From: Burkholderia territorii
GTDB taxonomy: Bacteria > Pseudomonadota > Gammaproteobacteria > Burkholderiales > Burkholderiaceae
DNA: 64,000 nt
Assembly: GCF_902833055.1 (NCBI RefSeq)
Contig: NZ_CADFEJ010000014.1
Span: forward strand, 62,001 to 126,000
Reading direction: 5' to 3'
Shown here: piece by piece, positions 38,203 to 48,700 of the stretch
How the letters are laid out: each line of letters begins with the position of its first letter
Numbering within the stretch: position 1 is the first letter of the stretch
Made by a program: the position numbers and the translations under genes
The notes under the pieces: generated by a model
What the model was told of the DNA's origin: nothing
Seen by the model: only the letters and a program-made list of their open reading frames with translations
The model's database searches: none

Positions 38203-39647
38203 CCGCGCTGGCCGCTGCGCGACGAACGGTTGCGGTTCGCATGCGCGGCATTGCCGTTCGCGGGACGCGCGCCATTGCCGCCTGACGGGCGCGCACCGCC
38301 GCCGGCGTTGCCGCTCGCGCCGCCGCCCGTGCGCGGCTTGGCCGCCTTCGCGGCCTTCGGCTGCGCATTGCCGTCGCGCTTCGCGGCCGGCTGGCCGGAG
38401 CCGCCCGCGCGCGGCTGGCGATTGCCGCCGCCGCCGCCGCCGCCACCGTTGCCGCCACGCGGTTGCTGCCCGCGGCGTTGCTGGATCGGCTCGGGCTTCG
38501 CGTTCGGATCGGGTTCGAAGCCCGCGATCACTTCCTGCGGAATCTCGCGCTTGATCAGCCGCTCGATGTCGCGCAGCAGTTGCTTCTCGTCGACGCACAC
38601 GAGCGACACGGCTTCGCCCGTCGCGCCCGCGCGGCCCGTGCGGCCGATCCGGTGCACGTAATCTTCCGGCACGTTCGGCAGGTCGAAGTTGACGACGTGC
38701 GGCAACTGGTCGATGTCGATCCCGCGCGCGGCGATGTCGGTCGCGACGAGCACCTGCAGCGTGCTGTTCTTGAATTCCGCGAGCGCGCGCGTGCGCGCCG
38801 ACTGGCTCTTGTTGCCGTGGATCGCCATCGCGCTGATGCCGTCCTTCGTCAACTGTTCGGCGAGCCGGTTCGCGCCGTGCTTGGTGCGCGTGAACACGAG
38901 CACCTGGAACCAGTTGTGCTCGCGGATCAGATGCGTGAGCAGTTCGCGCTTGCGGTCGCGGTCGACCGGGTGGATCTTCTGCGCGACGGTCTCGGCGGTC
39001 GTGTTGCGGCGCGCGACCTCGATCAGTGCCGGCGAATCGAGCAGGCTGTCGGCGAGCGACTTGATCTCGTCGGAGAAGGTGGCCGAGAACAGCAGGTTCT
39101 GGCGCTGCGGCGGCAGCTTCGCGAGCACGCGCTTGATGTCGTGGATGAAGCCCATGTCGAGCATCCGGTCGGCTTCGTCGAGCACGAGGATGTCGAGATC
39201 CGACAGGTCGATCGTCTTCTGCTGCATGTGGTCGAGCAGACGCCCGGGCGTCGCGACGACGATGTCGACGCCGCGCTTGAGCGCATCGATCTGCGGATTG
39301 ATGCTGACGCCGCCGAACATCACGGTCGAGCGCAGCTTCAGGTATTTGCTGTACGCACGCACGCTTTCCTCGACCTGGGCGGCGAGTTCGCGCGTCGGCG
39401 TGAGGATCAGCGCGCGCACCGCGCGTTTCGCGCCGCGATGTTCGGCGTAGAACGTGTGCAGGCGCTGCAGGATCGGCAGCGTGAAGCCGGCGGTCTTGCC
39501 GGTGCCGGTCTGCGCGCCGGCGAGCAGGTCGCCGCCGCCGAGGACGGCGGGGATCGCCTGCTGCTGGATGGGAGTCGGCGACGTGTAGCCGAGCTCGTTG
39601 ACCGCCTTGACCAGCGGTTCGGCCAGGCCGAGAGATTCGAAAGACAT
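38196..39647 (-). CDS. rhlE: RhlE-type DEAD-box RNA helicase
   Basis: 483-residue cytoplasmic ATP-dependent RNA helicase. In order: the Q motif ([14 protein letters not shown]), Walker A AQTGTGKT, motif Ia PTRELA, DEAD in [16 protein letters not shown], motif III SATF and motif [13 protein letters not shown] low-complexity C-terminal tail of about 110 residues, rich in Gly, Asn, Arg and Ala, probably binds RNA. The assignment to RhlE is by core similarity and tail type. The start [10 protein letters not shown] at 39647 is preferred to the GTG three codons upstream. Confidence 0.92.
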   Translation of the reverse strand: MSFESLGLAEPLVKAVNELGYTSPTPIQQQAIPAVLGGGDLLAGAQTGTGKTAGFTLPILQRLHTFYAEHRGAKRAVRALILTPTRELAAQVEESVRAYSKYLKLRSTVMFGGVSINPQIDALKRGVDIVVATPGRLLDHMQQKTIDLSDLDILVLDEADRMLDMGFIHDIKRVLAKLPPQRQNLLFSATFSDEIKSLADSLLDSPALIEVARRNTTAETVAQKIHPVDRDRKRELLTHLIREHNWFQVLVFTRTKHGANRLAEQLTKDGISAMAIHGNKSQSARTRALAEFKNSTLQVLVATDIAARGIDIDQLPHVVNFDLPNVPEDYVHRIGRTGRAGATGEAVSLVCVDEKQLLRDIERLIKREIPQEVIAGFEPDPNAKPEPIQQRRGQQPRGGNGGGGGGGGNRQPRAGGSGQPAAKRDGNAQPKAAKAAKPRTGGGASGNAGGGARPSGGNGARPANGNAAHANRNRSSRSGQRGH

Positions 39648-39713
39648 AGATACCACTCTTGAGTTTTATGATCGGCGACGCCTCGCGCGGCCCGCGCGGG
39701 GAACGGCGTCGCA

Positions 39714-39756
39714 AAAAGCAAAGGGGCGCGGCTGCGGTTTCCCGCAGCCGCGCCCC
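39714..39756 (-). terminator. Terminator downstream of the cytochrome c genes
   Basis: A perfect 15-bp GC stem (39723-39737 with 39742-39756) is followed, on the minus strand, by a T-rich stretch (TTTGCTTTTTG). It lies 20 bp after the cytochrome c stop and ahead of the helicase gene. Confidence 0.8.
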
Positions 39757-39775
39757 CGTTTGTGTCGCGCGTTAT

Positions 39776-41074
39776 TTAGTCAAGCGGCGCGGAACGCAGG
39801 TCGCTCACCTGTTGCGGCGAGATCGGCGTACCGTTGTTGCCCCACGACATCCGGATATACGTGACGACCGCCGCGACTTCCTGGTTCGACAGCGATTGCG
39901 CGAACGGCGGCATCCCGTAAGGACGCGGATTCTTGAACGTGCTCGGCGGATAGCCGCCGTTCAGGACCATGCGGATCGGGTTGACCGCCGATTCCATCAC
40001 GATCGAATGGTTGCCCGCGAGCGGCGGATATGCCGGCGGCTTGCCCGCGCCGGTTTCGGCGTGGCAGGTCGCGCAGTTGTCCGCGTAGATCTTCTTGCCC
40101 TGGTCGAACAGCGCGTTGCCGAATTGCTTCGACGGCTCGTACTGCATGTTCTTCGGCGCTTCAGCCTTCTGCGGGATCGACTTCAGGTACGTCGACATCG
40201 CGCGCGTATCCTCGTCGCTCATGTACTGCAGGCTGTTGTGCACGACGTCGGCCATCGGGCCGAACACCGCGCCCTTGTTCGACACGCCGGCTTGCAGCAG
40301 GTCCGACAGCTCCTGCACGTGCCAGTCGCCGAGGCCGAGTTCCTTGTCGTTCGTCAGCGACGGCGCATACCAGTTCTGCAGCGGAATCAGGCCGCCCGCG
40401 AAGGCTGCCGAATTCACCGGGCCGCCCATCATGTTGATCGACGTGTGGCACATCGAGCAGTGGCCGAGGCCTTCGACGAGGTACGCGCCGCGGTTCCATT
40501 CGACCGACTTCGTCGGATCCGGCTTGTATTCGCCTTCCTTGAAGAACAGCGTGCGCCAGCCGATCAGCAGGTTGCGGTTGTTGAACGGGAACTTCAGTTC
40601 GTGCGGACGGCTCGGCACCGATACCGGCGGGACCGAACGCAGGTACGCGTAGATCGCGTCCGAGTCGGCGCGCGTGACCTTCGTGTAGCTCGCGAACGGG
40701 AAGCCCGGGTAGAGCAGGCTGCCATCCTTCGAACGGCCGGTGTGCATCGCGCGGTAGAAGTCGTCCGACGTCCACTTGCCGATGCCGTCCTTGTCGTCCG
40801 GCGTGATGTTCGGCGTGTACATCGTGCCGAACGGCGTCGCCATCGGCAGGCCGCCCGCGAACGACTTGCCGCCGCGCACGGTGTGGCACGCGATACAGTC
40901 GCCGACGCGTGCGAGGTATTCGCCCTTCTTGATCAGCGCGGCCTGGTCGGCCGGCGTTGCCGCGACGGCGGCATTGCCGTGCAGCGTGTCGCTGGCCGGC
41001 CACAGGACCGGCACGAGGGCGGCAGCCGCGACGATCGCGACGGCCGAGAGTGCAAACAGGGACTTGCGTTTCAT
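39776..41074 (-). CDS. Triheme cytochrome c (alcohol/gluconate dehydrogenase subunit type)
   Basis: 432-residue exported protein with an N-terminal signal or anchor (MKRKSLFALSAVAIVAAAAL) and three haem-binding CXXCH motifs: CIACH (Cys60-His64), CSMCH and CATCH. This three-haem layout is that of the membrane cytochrome c subunit of quinoprotein alcohol, gluconate or sorbitol dehydrogenases. No dehydrogenase partner lies nearby, so it may transfer electrons from another enzyme to the terminal oxidase. It starts 20 bp after the diheme cytochrome gene, so the pair is one operon. Confidence 0.9.
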   Translation of the reverse strand: MKRKSLFALSAVAIVAAAALVPVLWPASDTLHGNAAVAATPADQAALIKKGEYLARVGDCIACHTVRGGKSFAGGLPMATPFGTMYTPNITPDDKDGIGKWTSDDFYRAMHTGRSKDGSLLYPGFPFASYTKVTRADSDAIYAYLRSVPPVSVPSRPHELKFPFNNRNLLIGWRTLFFKEGEYKPDPTKSVEWNRGAYLVEGLGHCSMCHTSINMMGGPVNSAAFAGGLIPLQNWYAPSLTNDKELGLGDWHVQELSDLLQAGVSNKGAVFGPMADVVHNSLQYMSDEDTRAMSTYLKSIPQKAEAPKNMQYEPSKQFGNALFDQGKKIYADNCATCHAETGAGKPPAYPPLAGNHSIVMESAVNPIRMVLNGGYPPSTFKNPRPYGMPPFAQSLSNQEVAAVVTYIRMSWGNNGTPISPQQVSDLRSAPLD

Positions 41075-41093
41075 TGTGTCTGTCTCCCTTGCC

Positions 41094-41858
41094 TTATTGC
41101 GGTTCGCTGCCGCAGGCGAGCGGAGTCTTCATCGAACGCGCCGGGGCCGGCACGGGGTTGGCGGGCGCCGGTTGCGCGGCGAGCCATGCGGTCACGGCCG
41201 TCACGTCTTCGTCCGACAGCTTCGACGCGATTTCATGCATGCAATCCGGTGCCTTCGCGTGGCGGTTGCCCGAGCGCCATGCGCCGAGCTGTGCGCTCAG
41301 GTAGTCGGCGTGCAGGCCGACGAGGCCCGGGATCGCCGGCTGCATGCCGGTCAGCCCCGCGCCGTGGCAGGCCACGCAGGCCGGCAGCTTGCGCGACGGA
41401 TCGCCTTGCGTGACGAGCTGCTTGCCGCGCGCGAGCGTGGCCGCCGGCAGCGTCGGCTTGGCCGGCGTCGGGTACGGCGGGCGCTCGGCCGAGAAGTGCT
41501 CGGCGATTTCCTTCAGGTAATCGTCGTTCAGGTACGTCAGCAGATAGTTCATCGGCGGGTACTTGCGCCGGCCGTCACGGAAGTTGACGAGCTGGTTGTA
41601 CAGGTACTCGGCGGGCTTGCCGGCAAGCCGCGGGAAATAGTCGTTGTCCGTGCCCTGGCCGTGGACGCCGTGGCATGCGGTACAGCCGCGCACGCGCTCG
41701 GCCATCGTATCGGGTGCCTTGAGCGGCGCCTGCTGGGCGTGCGCTTGCTCCGTGGGCTTGGTCTGCGCTTGGGCAGCGCTCATAAGGCCCGCGCCACCGA
41801 TCAGGAGAACGGCAAGCAACGGACGGAAGAGGCGTCTTGAAGACACACGAGACTCCAT
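41094..41858 (-). CDS. Diheme cytochrome c (c4-like)
   Basis: 254-residue periplasmic protein with a signal peptide (residues 1 to about 31, ending AQA) and two CXXCH motifs: CTACHG (Cys59-His63) and CVACHG. It matches the c4-like diheme family that shuttles electrons to oxidases. It is first of the two-gene cytochrome operon, divergent from a CopD-like gene. The ATG at 41858 is preferred since it opens the signal peptide; the frame is open upstream to 41948. Confidence 0.9.
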   Translation of the reverse strand: MESRVSSRRLFRPLLAVLLIGGAGLMSAAQAQTKPTEQAHAQQAPLKAPDTMAERVRGCTACHGVHGQGTDNDYFPRLAGKPAEYLYNQLVNFRDGRRKYPPMNYLLTYLNDDYLKEIAEHFSAERPPYPTPAKPTLPAATLARGKQLVTQGDPSRKLPACVACHGAGLTGMQPAIPGLVGLHADYLSAQLGAWRSGNRHAKAPDCMHEIASKLSDEDVTAVTAWLAAQPAPANPVPAPARSMKTPLACGSEPQ

Positions 41859-42235
41859 GTTTATTCGTCGGGGACCTGTCCGGGCTACGATCGGCTCGGC
41901 GCATGGACGGCAGGACAGCCGGGCTGCTGCGACGCGGCATTCTATCATCGATGGGTAATGACGGCTATTTGGCGAAAGGACATCGGTTCCTGTCTGTTTG
42001 CGACTTGCGACAATTTGACGCGCTTTGTGCGCCGATCGTGTGAACCGGCGTGCGCTTTGACCATCGAAGACCGTACACTCGCGGGTCGCGCGGCGCCGCC
42101 TCCGCCGCAGACCCAGTCATTTCCCACGTTTCCGGATTCATCGATGACGTTCCCTATCGTGCCGTTGCCATCTTTCCGCTGTCGTTCCACTTGCCGCCGC
42201 GCCGCGGGCCGGCCGTTCCCGGGAGGGCGCGCACG
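41859..42235. promoter_or_regulatory. Divergent region between cytochrome genes and copD-like gene
   Basis: 377 bp without a convincing gene. A TAGAAT on the minus strand (41944-41939) could be the -10 for the cytochrome operon. A TTGACG (42015-42020) on the plus strand may be a -35 for the CopD-like gene, but neither has a clear partner. Confidence 0.35.
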
Positions 42236-43168
42236 ATGAGGATCGACAGCTTGTGGATCGGGCAGGTCGCGTTGGCGGCGCTGATGGACGCGACGTTCGC
42301 GATGGCCGTCGGCTCGGCGTTGCTCAAGGCATGGCTCGGCAAGGACGGTGCGCGGCCGGTCGTCGCGCCGTCGCATCCTGCGTGGCTGCGCGCGCAACAT
42401 TCGCTGGTCGCGGCGGCGCTGGCGCTCGTGCTCGCCGATCTCGGCTGGCTGGTGTACGAAGCCGCATCGATGAGCGGCGCGGGGCTCGGCGGCGCGTTCG
42501 CCGCGATTCCCGTGATGCTCGCGCAGACGCACACGGGCTTCGCATGGAGCGTCGCGTTCGGCGGCGCCGTCGTGCTCGCGATCGTCGCGCTGGCAAAGCC
42601 GGAGGGCCCGGTCGCGCACGCGGTGCTGTGGCTCGCGGTGATCGTGATCGCGGCCGGCAAGGCATCGCTTGGCCATGCGGCCGACACCGGCCCGCTGTCC
42701 GCGGCGGTCGGCGTGCAGACGCTGCACCTGCTCGCCACCGCGGTGTGGGGCGGCCTCGTGCTCGCGGGCGGGCTCGCGGTGCTGCCGGTGCTCGGCTCGT
42801 CGGTTGCGCGCGGCGCGCTGATCCGGATCGGCCAGCAATTGTCGCGTACGTCGGTGATCGCGGTCGTGTTCGTGCTCGGCACGGGCGTGCTCAACGCGCT
42901 GCGCGGGCTCGGCGGCTCGCTCGCGCCGCTCGACGGCAGCACGTGGGGGCGCGTGCTGTTGCTCAAGCTGCTGCTCGTCGCGCTCGCGCTCGTGCTCGGC
43001 GGCCTGAACCGCTTCTCCGCGCTGCCGCGCCTGCGCCGCACCGCGTCGACCGAAGACGCGCACACGTTCCGCAACATCCTGCATCTCGAGGCGCTGACGA
43101 TGATCGGCGTGTTCGTCGCGGCCGCCGTGCTGTCGTTCAGCGTGCCGGGGTTCGCCGCGCTCGGCTGA
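42236..43168 (+). CDS. copD: CopD-family copper-resistance-type membrane protein
   Basis: 310-residue inner-membrane protein with about eight hydrophobic segments and a C-terminal CopD domain. Conserved features include histidines in SLGHAADTG, LHLLATAVWGGLVLAGG and HTFRNILHLEALTM. CopD-like proteins are linked to copper uptake or handling at the inner membrane; no copC or other copper gene adjoins, so the role is inferred from the family only. The ATG at 42236 opens MRIDSLWIGQVALA. It is convergent with the dgoD gene. Confidence 0.85.
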   Translation: MRIDSLWIGQVALAALMDATFAMAVGSALLKAWLGKDGARPVVAPSHPAWLRAQHSLVAAALALVLADLGWLVYEAASMSGAGLGGAFAAIPVMLAQTHTGFAWSVAFGGAVVLAIVALAKPEGPVAHAVLWLAVIVIAAGKASLGHAADTGPLSAAVGVQTLHLLATAVWGGLVLAGGLAVLPVLGSSVARGALIRIGQQLSRTSVIAVVFVLGTGVLNALRGLGGSLAPLDGSTWGRVLLLKLLLVALALVLGGLNRFSALPRLRRTASTEDAHTFRNILHLEALTMIGVFVAAAVLSFSVPGFAALG

Positions 43169-43230
43169 CGGGCGGGCGGCGGCGCGGTGCCGGGCCGGGT
43201 GCCCGCACGTCACGTGCCGCAGATGCGCGA

Positions 43231-43253
43231 ACGGCCGCCTGTCGGGCGGCCGT
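43231..43253. terminator. Hairpin between convergent copD-like and dgoD genes
   Basis: ACGGCCGCC (43231-43239) pairs with GGCGGCCGT (43245-43253) over a 5-base loop. No T-run follows, so it is only a possible bidirectional terminator. Confidence 0.4.
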
Positions 43254-43309
43254 CTCGAAGCCATTGCGCGGCATGCGCGCCGCGCAACGCACTTCCCCTC
43301 ACTTCCTCA

Positions 43310-44458
43310 TCACCATTCGGCGACGCTGCCGTCCGCGTGACGCCACACCGGGTTGCGCCAGCGATGTCCCGTCTTCGCCATCTCGCGCACCTTCTCCTCG
43401 TTGACGTCGATGCCGAGCCCCGCGCCCTGCGGGATCGCGACGAAGCCGTCCTCGTAGCGGAACACCTCGGGGTTGCGCAGGTAGTCGAGCAGGTCGTTGC
43501 CCTGGTTGTAGTGGATGCCGAGGCTCTGTTCCTGGATGAACGCGTTGTAGCTGACCGCATCGAGCTGCAGGCACGCGGCCAGCGCGATCGGCCCGAGCGG
43601 GCAGTGCAATGCGAGCGCGACGTCGTAGCTTTCCGCGAGCGTCGCGATCTTGCGGCACTCCGTGATGCCGCCCGCGTGCGATGCATCGGGCTGGATGATG
43701 TCGACGTAGCCGCCCGCGAGGATGTGCTTGAAGTCCCAGCGCGAATAGAGTCGCTCGCCGAGCGCGATCGGCGTGTTGGTCTGGTTGACGATGTCGCGCA
43801 GCGCCTCGGCATTCTCCGACAGCACCGGCTCCTCGATGAACATCAGCTTGTACGGATCGAGCTCCTTCGCGAGGACCTTCGCCATCGGCTTGTGCACGCG
43901 GCCGTGGAAGTCGACGCCGATACCGACGTGCGGGCCGACCGCGTCGCGCACCGCCGCGACGTTCGCGATCACCTGCTCGACCTTGTCGTAGGTGTCGACG
44001 ATCTGCAGCTCCTCGGAGCCGTTCATCTTCACGGCCTTGAAGCCGCGCTCGACCACCGCGCGCGCGTTGTTCGCGACGTCGCTCGGCCGGTCGCCGCCGA
44101 TCCACGAATAAACCTTGATGCGCTCGCGCACCTGGCCGCCGAGCAGTGCGTGCACGGGCACGCCGTGATGCTTGCCCTTGATGTCCCACAACGCCTGGTC
44201 GACGCCCGCGATCGCGCTCATCGTGATCGGGCCGCCGCGGTAGAAGCCGGCGCGGTACATCACCTGCCAGTGATCCTCGATCAGCAGCGGATCCTTGCCG
44301 ACGAGATAGTCGGCGAGTTCGTGCACCGCGGCCTCGACCGTGTGCGCGCGGCCCTCGACGACCGGTTCGCCCCAGCCGACGATCCCTTCGTCGGTTTCGA
44401 TCTTGAGGAACAGCCAGCGCGGCGGGACGACGAAGGTTTCGAGGCGGGTGATTTTCAT
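43310..44458 (-). CDS. dgoD: D-galactonate dehydratase DgoD
   Basis: Enolase-superfamily enzyme that dehydrates D-galactonate to 2-dehydro-3-deoxy-galactonate, for the DeLey-Doudoroff pathway. At 382 residues it equals E. coli DgoD in length. It shows the N-terminal capping segment [20 protein letters not shown] and the metal/active-site segments [42 protein letters not shown] and [10 protein letters not shown]. No kinase or aldolase of the pathway lies beside it, so the remaining steps must be elsewhere. It is divergent from a GntR-family regulator across a 110-bp gap with an operator-like dyad. Confidence 0.93.
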   Translation of the reverse strand: MKITRLETFVVPPRWLFLKIETDEGIVGWGEPVVEGRAHTVEAAVHELADYLVGKDPLLIEDHWQVMYRAGFYRGGPITMSAIAGVDQALWDIKGKHHGVPVHALLGGQVRERIKVYSWIGGDRPSDVANNARAVVERGFKAVKMNGSEELQIVDTYDKVEQVIANVAAVRDAVGPHVGIGVDFHGRVHKPMAKVLAKELDPYKLMFIEEPVLSENAEALRDIVNQTNTPIALGERLYSRWDFKHILAGGYVDIIQPDASHAGGITECRKIATLAESYDVALALHCPLGPIALAACLQLDAVSYNAFIQEQSLGIHYNQGNDLLDYLRNPEVFRYEDGFVAIPQGAGLGIDVNEEKVREMAKTGHRWRNPVWRHADGSVAEW

Positions 44459-44547
44459 GTCGCGAGTCTCCAGGAGTGACCGGCGCGGACGTGCGGATGC
44501 GGCGCCGGTCGAATACGTGACGGTTATCCTAGCGTAGCCCGATAAAA

Positions 44548-44568
44548 AATAGTATTAATAGCACTATT
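44548..44568. promoter_or_regulatory. Putative operator between dgoD and its GntR regulator
   Basis: AATAGT-N9-ACTATT, a 21-bp near-palindrome in an AT-rich island, 90 bp from dgoD and touching the assigned start of the divergent regulator. It is the best candidate site for DgoR-like autoregulation. Confidence 0.6.
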
Positions 44569-45297
44569 GTGCAGATAGTGGGCAGCCGCGGCGTTGCCCG
44601 TCACCGGAGAACGATCATTCAACGCGACCTGCATGGACAGACGGCCTTCCGGCTGGCGACGGCGATCTTGCGCGGCGACTATCCGCCCGAGTCGTTGCTG
44701 CCGCGCGAGCCGGACCTGATGGAGATGTTCGGCGTGAGCCGCACGGTGCTGCGCGAGGCGCTGCGCACGCTGACGTCGAAAGGGCTGGTCGAATCGCGGC
44801 CGAAGGTCGGCACGCGCGTGCGCCCGCGCCGCGCATGGAACCTGCTCGATGCCGACCTGCTCGACTGGTACGCGCGCGTCGCGCCGCCGCTTGCGTTCGC
44901 GCTGAAGCTGCAGGAGATGCGCGAGATGATCGAGCCGCATGCGGCCGCGCTGGCCGCGCGCACGCACGGGCCGGACGCCTTCGCCGCGATCGAGGACGCC
45001 GTGCGCGCGATGGCCGCCGCGCGCAACGTCGACGAATGGGTGCGCGCGGACCTGCGCTTTCACCTGAGCGTGCTGGAGGCCGGCGGCAACGAGCTGCTGG
45101 TGCCGCTCGGCGCGCTGATCGACCGCACGCTCGAGGCTCAGCTGCATCTGAACGCGCGTCGCGCGCATGTGTTCAATGCATCGCTCGCCGAGCACACGGC
45201 CGTCAGCGACGCGATCCGTGTGCGCGACGAGAACGGCGCGCGCCGCGCGATGGCGTCGCTGCTTGCCATCACGCGCGCGCGAATCGAGATGTCCTGA
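44569..45297 (+). CDS. GntR/FadR-family regulator (DgoR-like)
   Basis: About 242 residues: a winged HTH (DLMEMFGVSRTVLREALRTL region, about 45-90) and a C-terminal FCD domain with the metal-site pattern DLRFHLSVLEAGGN. The segment RAWNLLDADLLDWY resembles the linker of E. coli DgoR (QWNYLDTDVLQW), so it probably represses dgoD in the absence of galactonate. The start is uncertain: GTG 44569 or 44578 has no ribosome-binding site and adjoins the operator. A GGAGA at 44606-44610 precedes an in-frame ATT at 44617, a rare initiation codon that would fit the HTH better. Confidence 0.85.
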   Translation: MQIVGSRGVARHRRTIIQRDLHGQTAFRLATAILRGDYPPESLLPREPDLMEMFGVSRTVLREALRTLTSKGLVESRPKVGTRVRPRRAWNLLDADLLDWYARVAPPLAFALKLQEMREMIEPHAAALAARTHGPDAFAAIEDAVRAMAAARNVDEWVRADLRFHLSVLEAGGNELLVPLGALIDRTLEAQLHLNARRAHVFNASLAEHTAVSDAIRVRDENGARRAMASLLAITRARIEMS

Positions 45298-45318
45298 AGG
45301 GAAGGGCGGTGCAGGCGG

Positions 45319-45564
45319 TCAGTGGTTCGCGCAGCCGCCCGGTTTCAGCACGCGTTGCGTCGACGCCGGATACTTCGCGAGCAGGCCCGCCGGGCGGCGC
45401 GGCCGCGCGACCAGATCGCCGCCGCAGTTCGGGCAGCGGCCCTTCAGCACGTCGTCCGCGCAGCTCGCGCAGAACGTGCATTCGAAGGTGCAGATGCGTG
45501 CGTCGGGCGAATCGGGCGGCAGGTCCTTGTCGCAGCATTCGCAGCCGGGGCGCAGTTCGAGCAT
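45319..45564 (-). CDS. DUF1272 zinc-ribbon-like protein
   Basis: 81-residue protein beginning MLELRPGCECCDKDLPPDSP. It has about ten cysteines in CECC, CTFECTFCASC and CPNCGG, a DUF1272-type metal-binding arrangement. The family is found in many proteobacteria without known function. It is a single gene, convergent with the GntR-family regulator. Confidence 0.9.
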   Translation of the reverse strand: MLELRPGCECCDKDLPPDSPDARICTFECTFCASCADDVLKGRCPNCGGDLVARPRRPAGLLAKYPASTQRVLKPGGCANH

Positions 45565-45704
45565 GGCGGTTTTCCTCTTGGTCGGAACGGATCGGAAGGG
45601 CGCTGCGGCACGACGCGCGCGGCGCGGTGCGCGTTACTCTACGCGCTTGGATCGTCCACGCCAATGTGTCCGGCCGGAGCGTCGCCCAAACGTGCGGGCA
45701 GCCG

Positions 45705-48700
45705 TCACGAAGGCTCGACGGGCGCGGCCTGCGGCGCCGGCGTTTCCGCCTGCGGCGCGGGGCCTGCCGTGCGCGTGCCGGCCGTGACGGGGCGCTCGAT
45801 CAGCGGCGCGAGCGCCGGCGCCATCGACTTCAGCAACTGCACCGCCATCGCGCTCGTGAAGTCGTAGCGGGCCGCGTATGGCTCGTGCGCGGTCGCCGTC
45901 AGCACGCCGAAGAAGCGGTCGCCCAGCACGAACACGAACGTGCCGCTGCGATTGACCTTGCGCGATTCGATCAGCCGCGCGCCGCGCGCATAGACGTTGA
46001 AGCGCTGGTCGCCCGTCCCGGTCTTGCCGTACACGTCGAGCGTCTTGCCGTCGGGCAGCGTGAAGCCGCCCGCGAGACGCCGTGCGGTGCCGTTGAGCAC
46101 GACGTCGCGCAGCAGCGTGCGCGTGACGTTGACGATCTCCGGCGACAGCATCGGTTGCGGCTGCGCGGCGGCGCGCACGAAACGCGTTTCGTACGGCGTG
46201 CCTTTCGCGAAGTCAAGGCGCGTGATTGTCTCGGTCGGCGCCTTCTGGCCGCCGTTGGCGATCAGGCCGATCAGTTTCGCGAGCGCGTCGGGCTGGTCGC
46301 CCGACGCGCCGATCGCGGCCGCGTACGACGGCGTGACTTCCGCGAACGGGTAGCCGAGCGCACGCCACGCTTTCGTGATCTCCCCGTATGCGCGCAGCTC
46401 GACCATATGGCGAATCCGCCGGTCCTGGGTTGCGTGGTAGCGCGTCTTGTACAGCCACGAGTACGTGTAGAAGCGCGCGTCGCGGCTGTCGCGCTGAACG
46501 TCACCGAGCGGCGCGTCCGGGTGCGCGCGCAGGTAGTTGAGCGTCCACAGCGCGAGCGGGTGGACGCTCGCGATATAGCCGCGATCGTTCAGGTTGAACC
46601 GGTCGATCGCATATTTCGCGTAGAGCGCGGCGAGATCGTCGTCCGACAGCGTCGCGGCCGGCGTGCCCTTCAGTTGCGCGCGCATCTGCGCACTGAACCA
46701 CGCGAGCGATTCGTTCGGCGCGACGCTGCGCAGCACCGTCGCGATCTTCGGCGGCGACTTGCGCACGTCCTTCAGCATCAGCGCGAGCGCGTCGTCGGGT
46801 GCCTTGCCCGCATAGCGCGTGTAGTAGCGCTTCACGTAGACCTTGCTCTCGCCGTCGACGAACTGCTCGAGATAATGCTTGCGCTGCTCCGGATCGCCGA
46901 GCCACGACGACGACGGGCCGGCCGCCTGCAGCATCTCGTAATGGACGATGTCGCGCATCAGCCGCACGAACACGAGGTTGACCGAGTGCTCGAACGCCGC
47001 ATGCAGCGTCAGGATGCGGCCGTTGTCCGACTTCTCGAAGTTCGAGAACACCTGCGCGCCGCCGCCCGTGTAGAACACGTCGGGGCTCGCCGAATACTTG
47101 CGTTCGACCGCCGCGTCGAGCATCGCCCGCAGCGAGCGATCGCGCGTATGCGACAGGTAATCGAGCGCCCAGCGCGACAGCCCGTCGATCGGATCGGGCT
47201 TCACCTTCGCGAGTTGCGCGTTCGACAGGTTGCCGTAGCGCGCATGCAGGTCGGAGACGATCTGCAGGTAGGTGATCAGCGTGCGCAGCTTCGCGGTCGA
47301 GCCGAGGTTTATGCGGCCGCCGCGGTTCACGTCGAACGGCTGGTTCACGCTGTCGGTCTGCACGCGCAGCATGTTTGCGCCGTTGCGGTGCTCGTACAGC
47401 GTGAAGCTGTACGTGAGATGCGACGGGTCGTCCTTCGGCGCGAGCATCTCGAAACCATACAGGCCGGCGGCCTGTGCGCCGTCGCGGGTCGACGCCCGCG
47501 CGAGCCGTTCGGCGACCGCCTGCTGCACGCCGTTGTCGAGTGTGCTGGTGGCTTCCAGGTCCAGTTGGTCGAGCTGGTAGAGGTCGCTCATCCCGAGTGC
47601 CGACAGCAACGAAGCACGCGCGGACGACACGGCCTTGCGCGACACGAACGACTGCACGCGCGCGGCCGCCGGCGGCGCGCTGCGCTCGATCTGCGCGGCG
47701 AGCGCCGCATCGCGCAGCGCGGGCGAGATCACGCCGCCGTTCGACAGCAGCCGCAAGTAGCTGTCGGTCAGCTTCTGCAACGCCGGATAGCCGCGATTCA
47801 GGAAGTACGACGGCGCGCGCTGCGCGATGATCAGCGACAGCACCTCGCGGAAAGTCTTGCCCTGTTCGTCGACGTTGTCGCCGGTCGTCGGCGCGGACAG
47901 GATCCGGTTCACGTCGTTGAAGTCGCGGCCGTACCACGCGGCGAGACCGTCGCCGATGCCCGTGATTTCGCCTACGTGCGGCCGCGCGGCGAGCGGCACC
48001 GAGTTCAGGTAGCGCACCAGGATCGCGCGCCGCGCGAGCATCGTCTGCGGGCCGTTGAGATAAGCGAGCACCGACGCCGACGCAATCTGCCGCAGCTTCT
48101 CCGGCGGCGTCGCGGTGCGGCCGTCGGGCGAGTGGCGGAACTTCTCGATCTGCGTCGCGAGCGTGCTGCCGCCCGGGCGCGCCTGGTGATGGTTGACGAC
48201 GTGCAGCGCCTGGTCGGCGAGCGCGCGGCTGAAGCGGCCCCAGTCGATCGCCGGGTTGCGGTTCGGCTGGTTCGCGTCGAGCAGGTAGCGATCCTCGATG
48301 AACAACAGCGAATCCGCGACCACACGCGGCACCGTGTCGAAGTCGGCATAGACGCGCTGCGGGAACACGGTCGCGAACAGCGGCGAGCCGGTCGAGTCGA
48401 ACAGCATCAGCCCGGCCTGGTCTTTCTCTTCGTAAGGCAGGAACAGGCCGTGATCGGCGAGCGACAGCATGCGTTGCGAATCGCGCGCCTGCTTGCCGAC
48501 GACGAAGCCGCGCGCGAGCAGGCGCTGCTGAAACGCGGGAATCATCGAGTAGCCGAGGCGCTGGTCGTACGGCCCGTTGGCAGGGAAGCGGATATGGTCG
48601 CTTGCGCCGGTCTCGACGGTGTAGCCGACGTCGCGCGTGAGCTCGGACAGGTAGTGCGCCTGCAGGCGCGACGTCTCGATCTCGGTCATCACGAGCCGCG

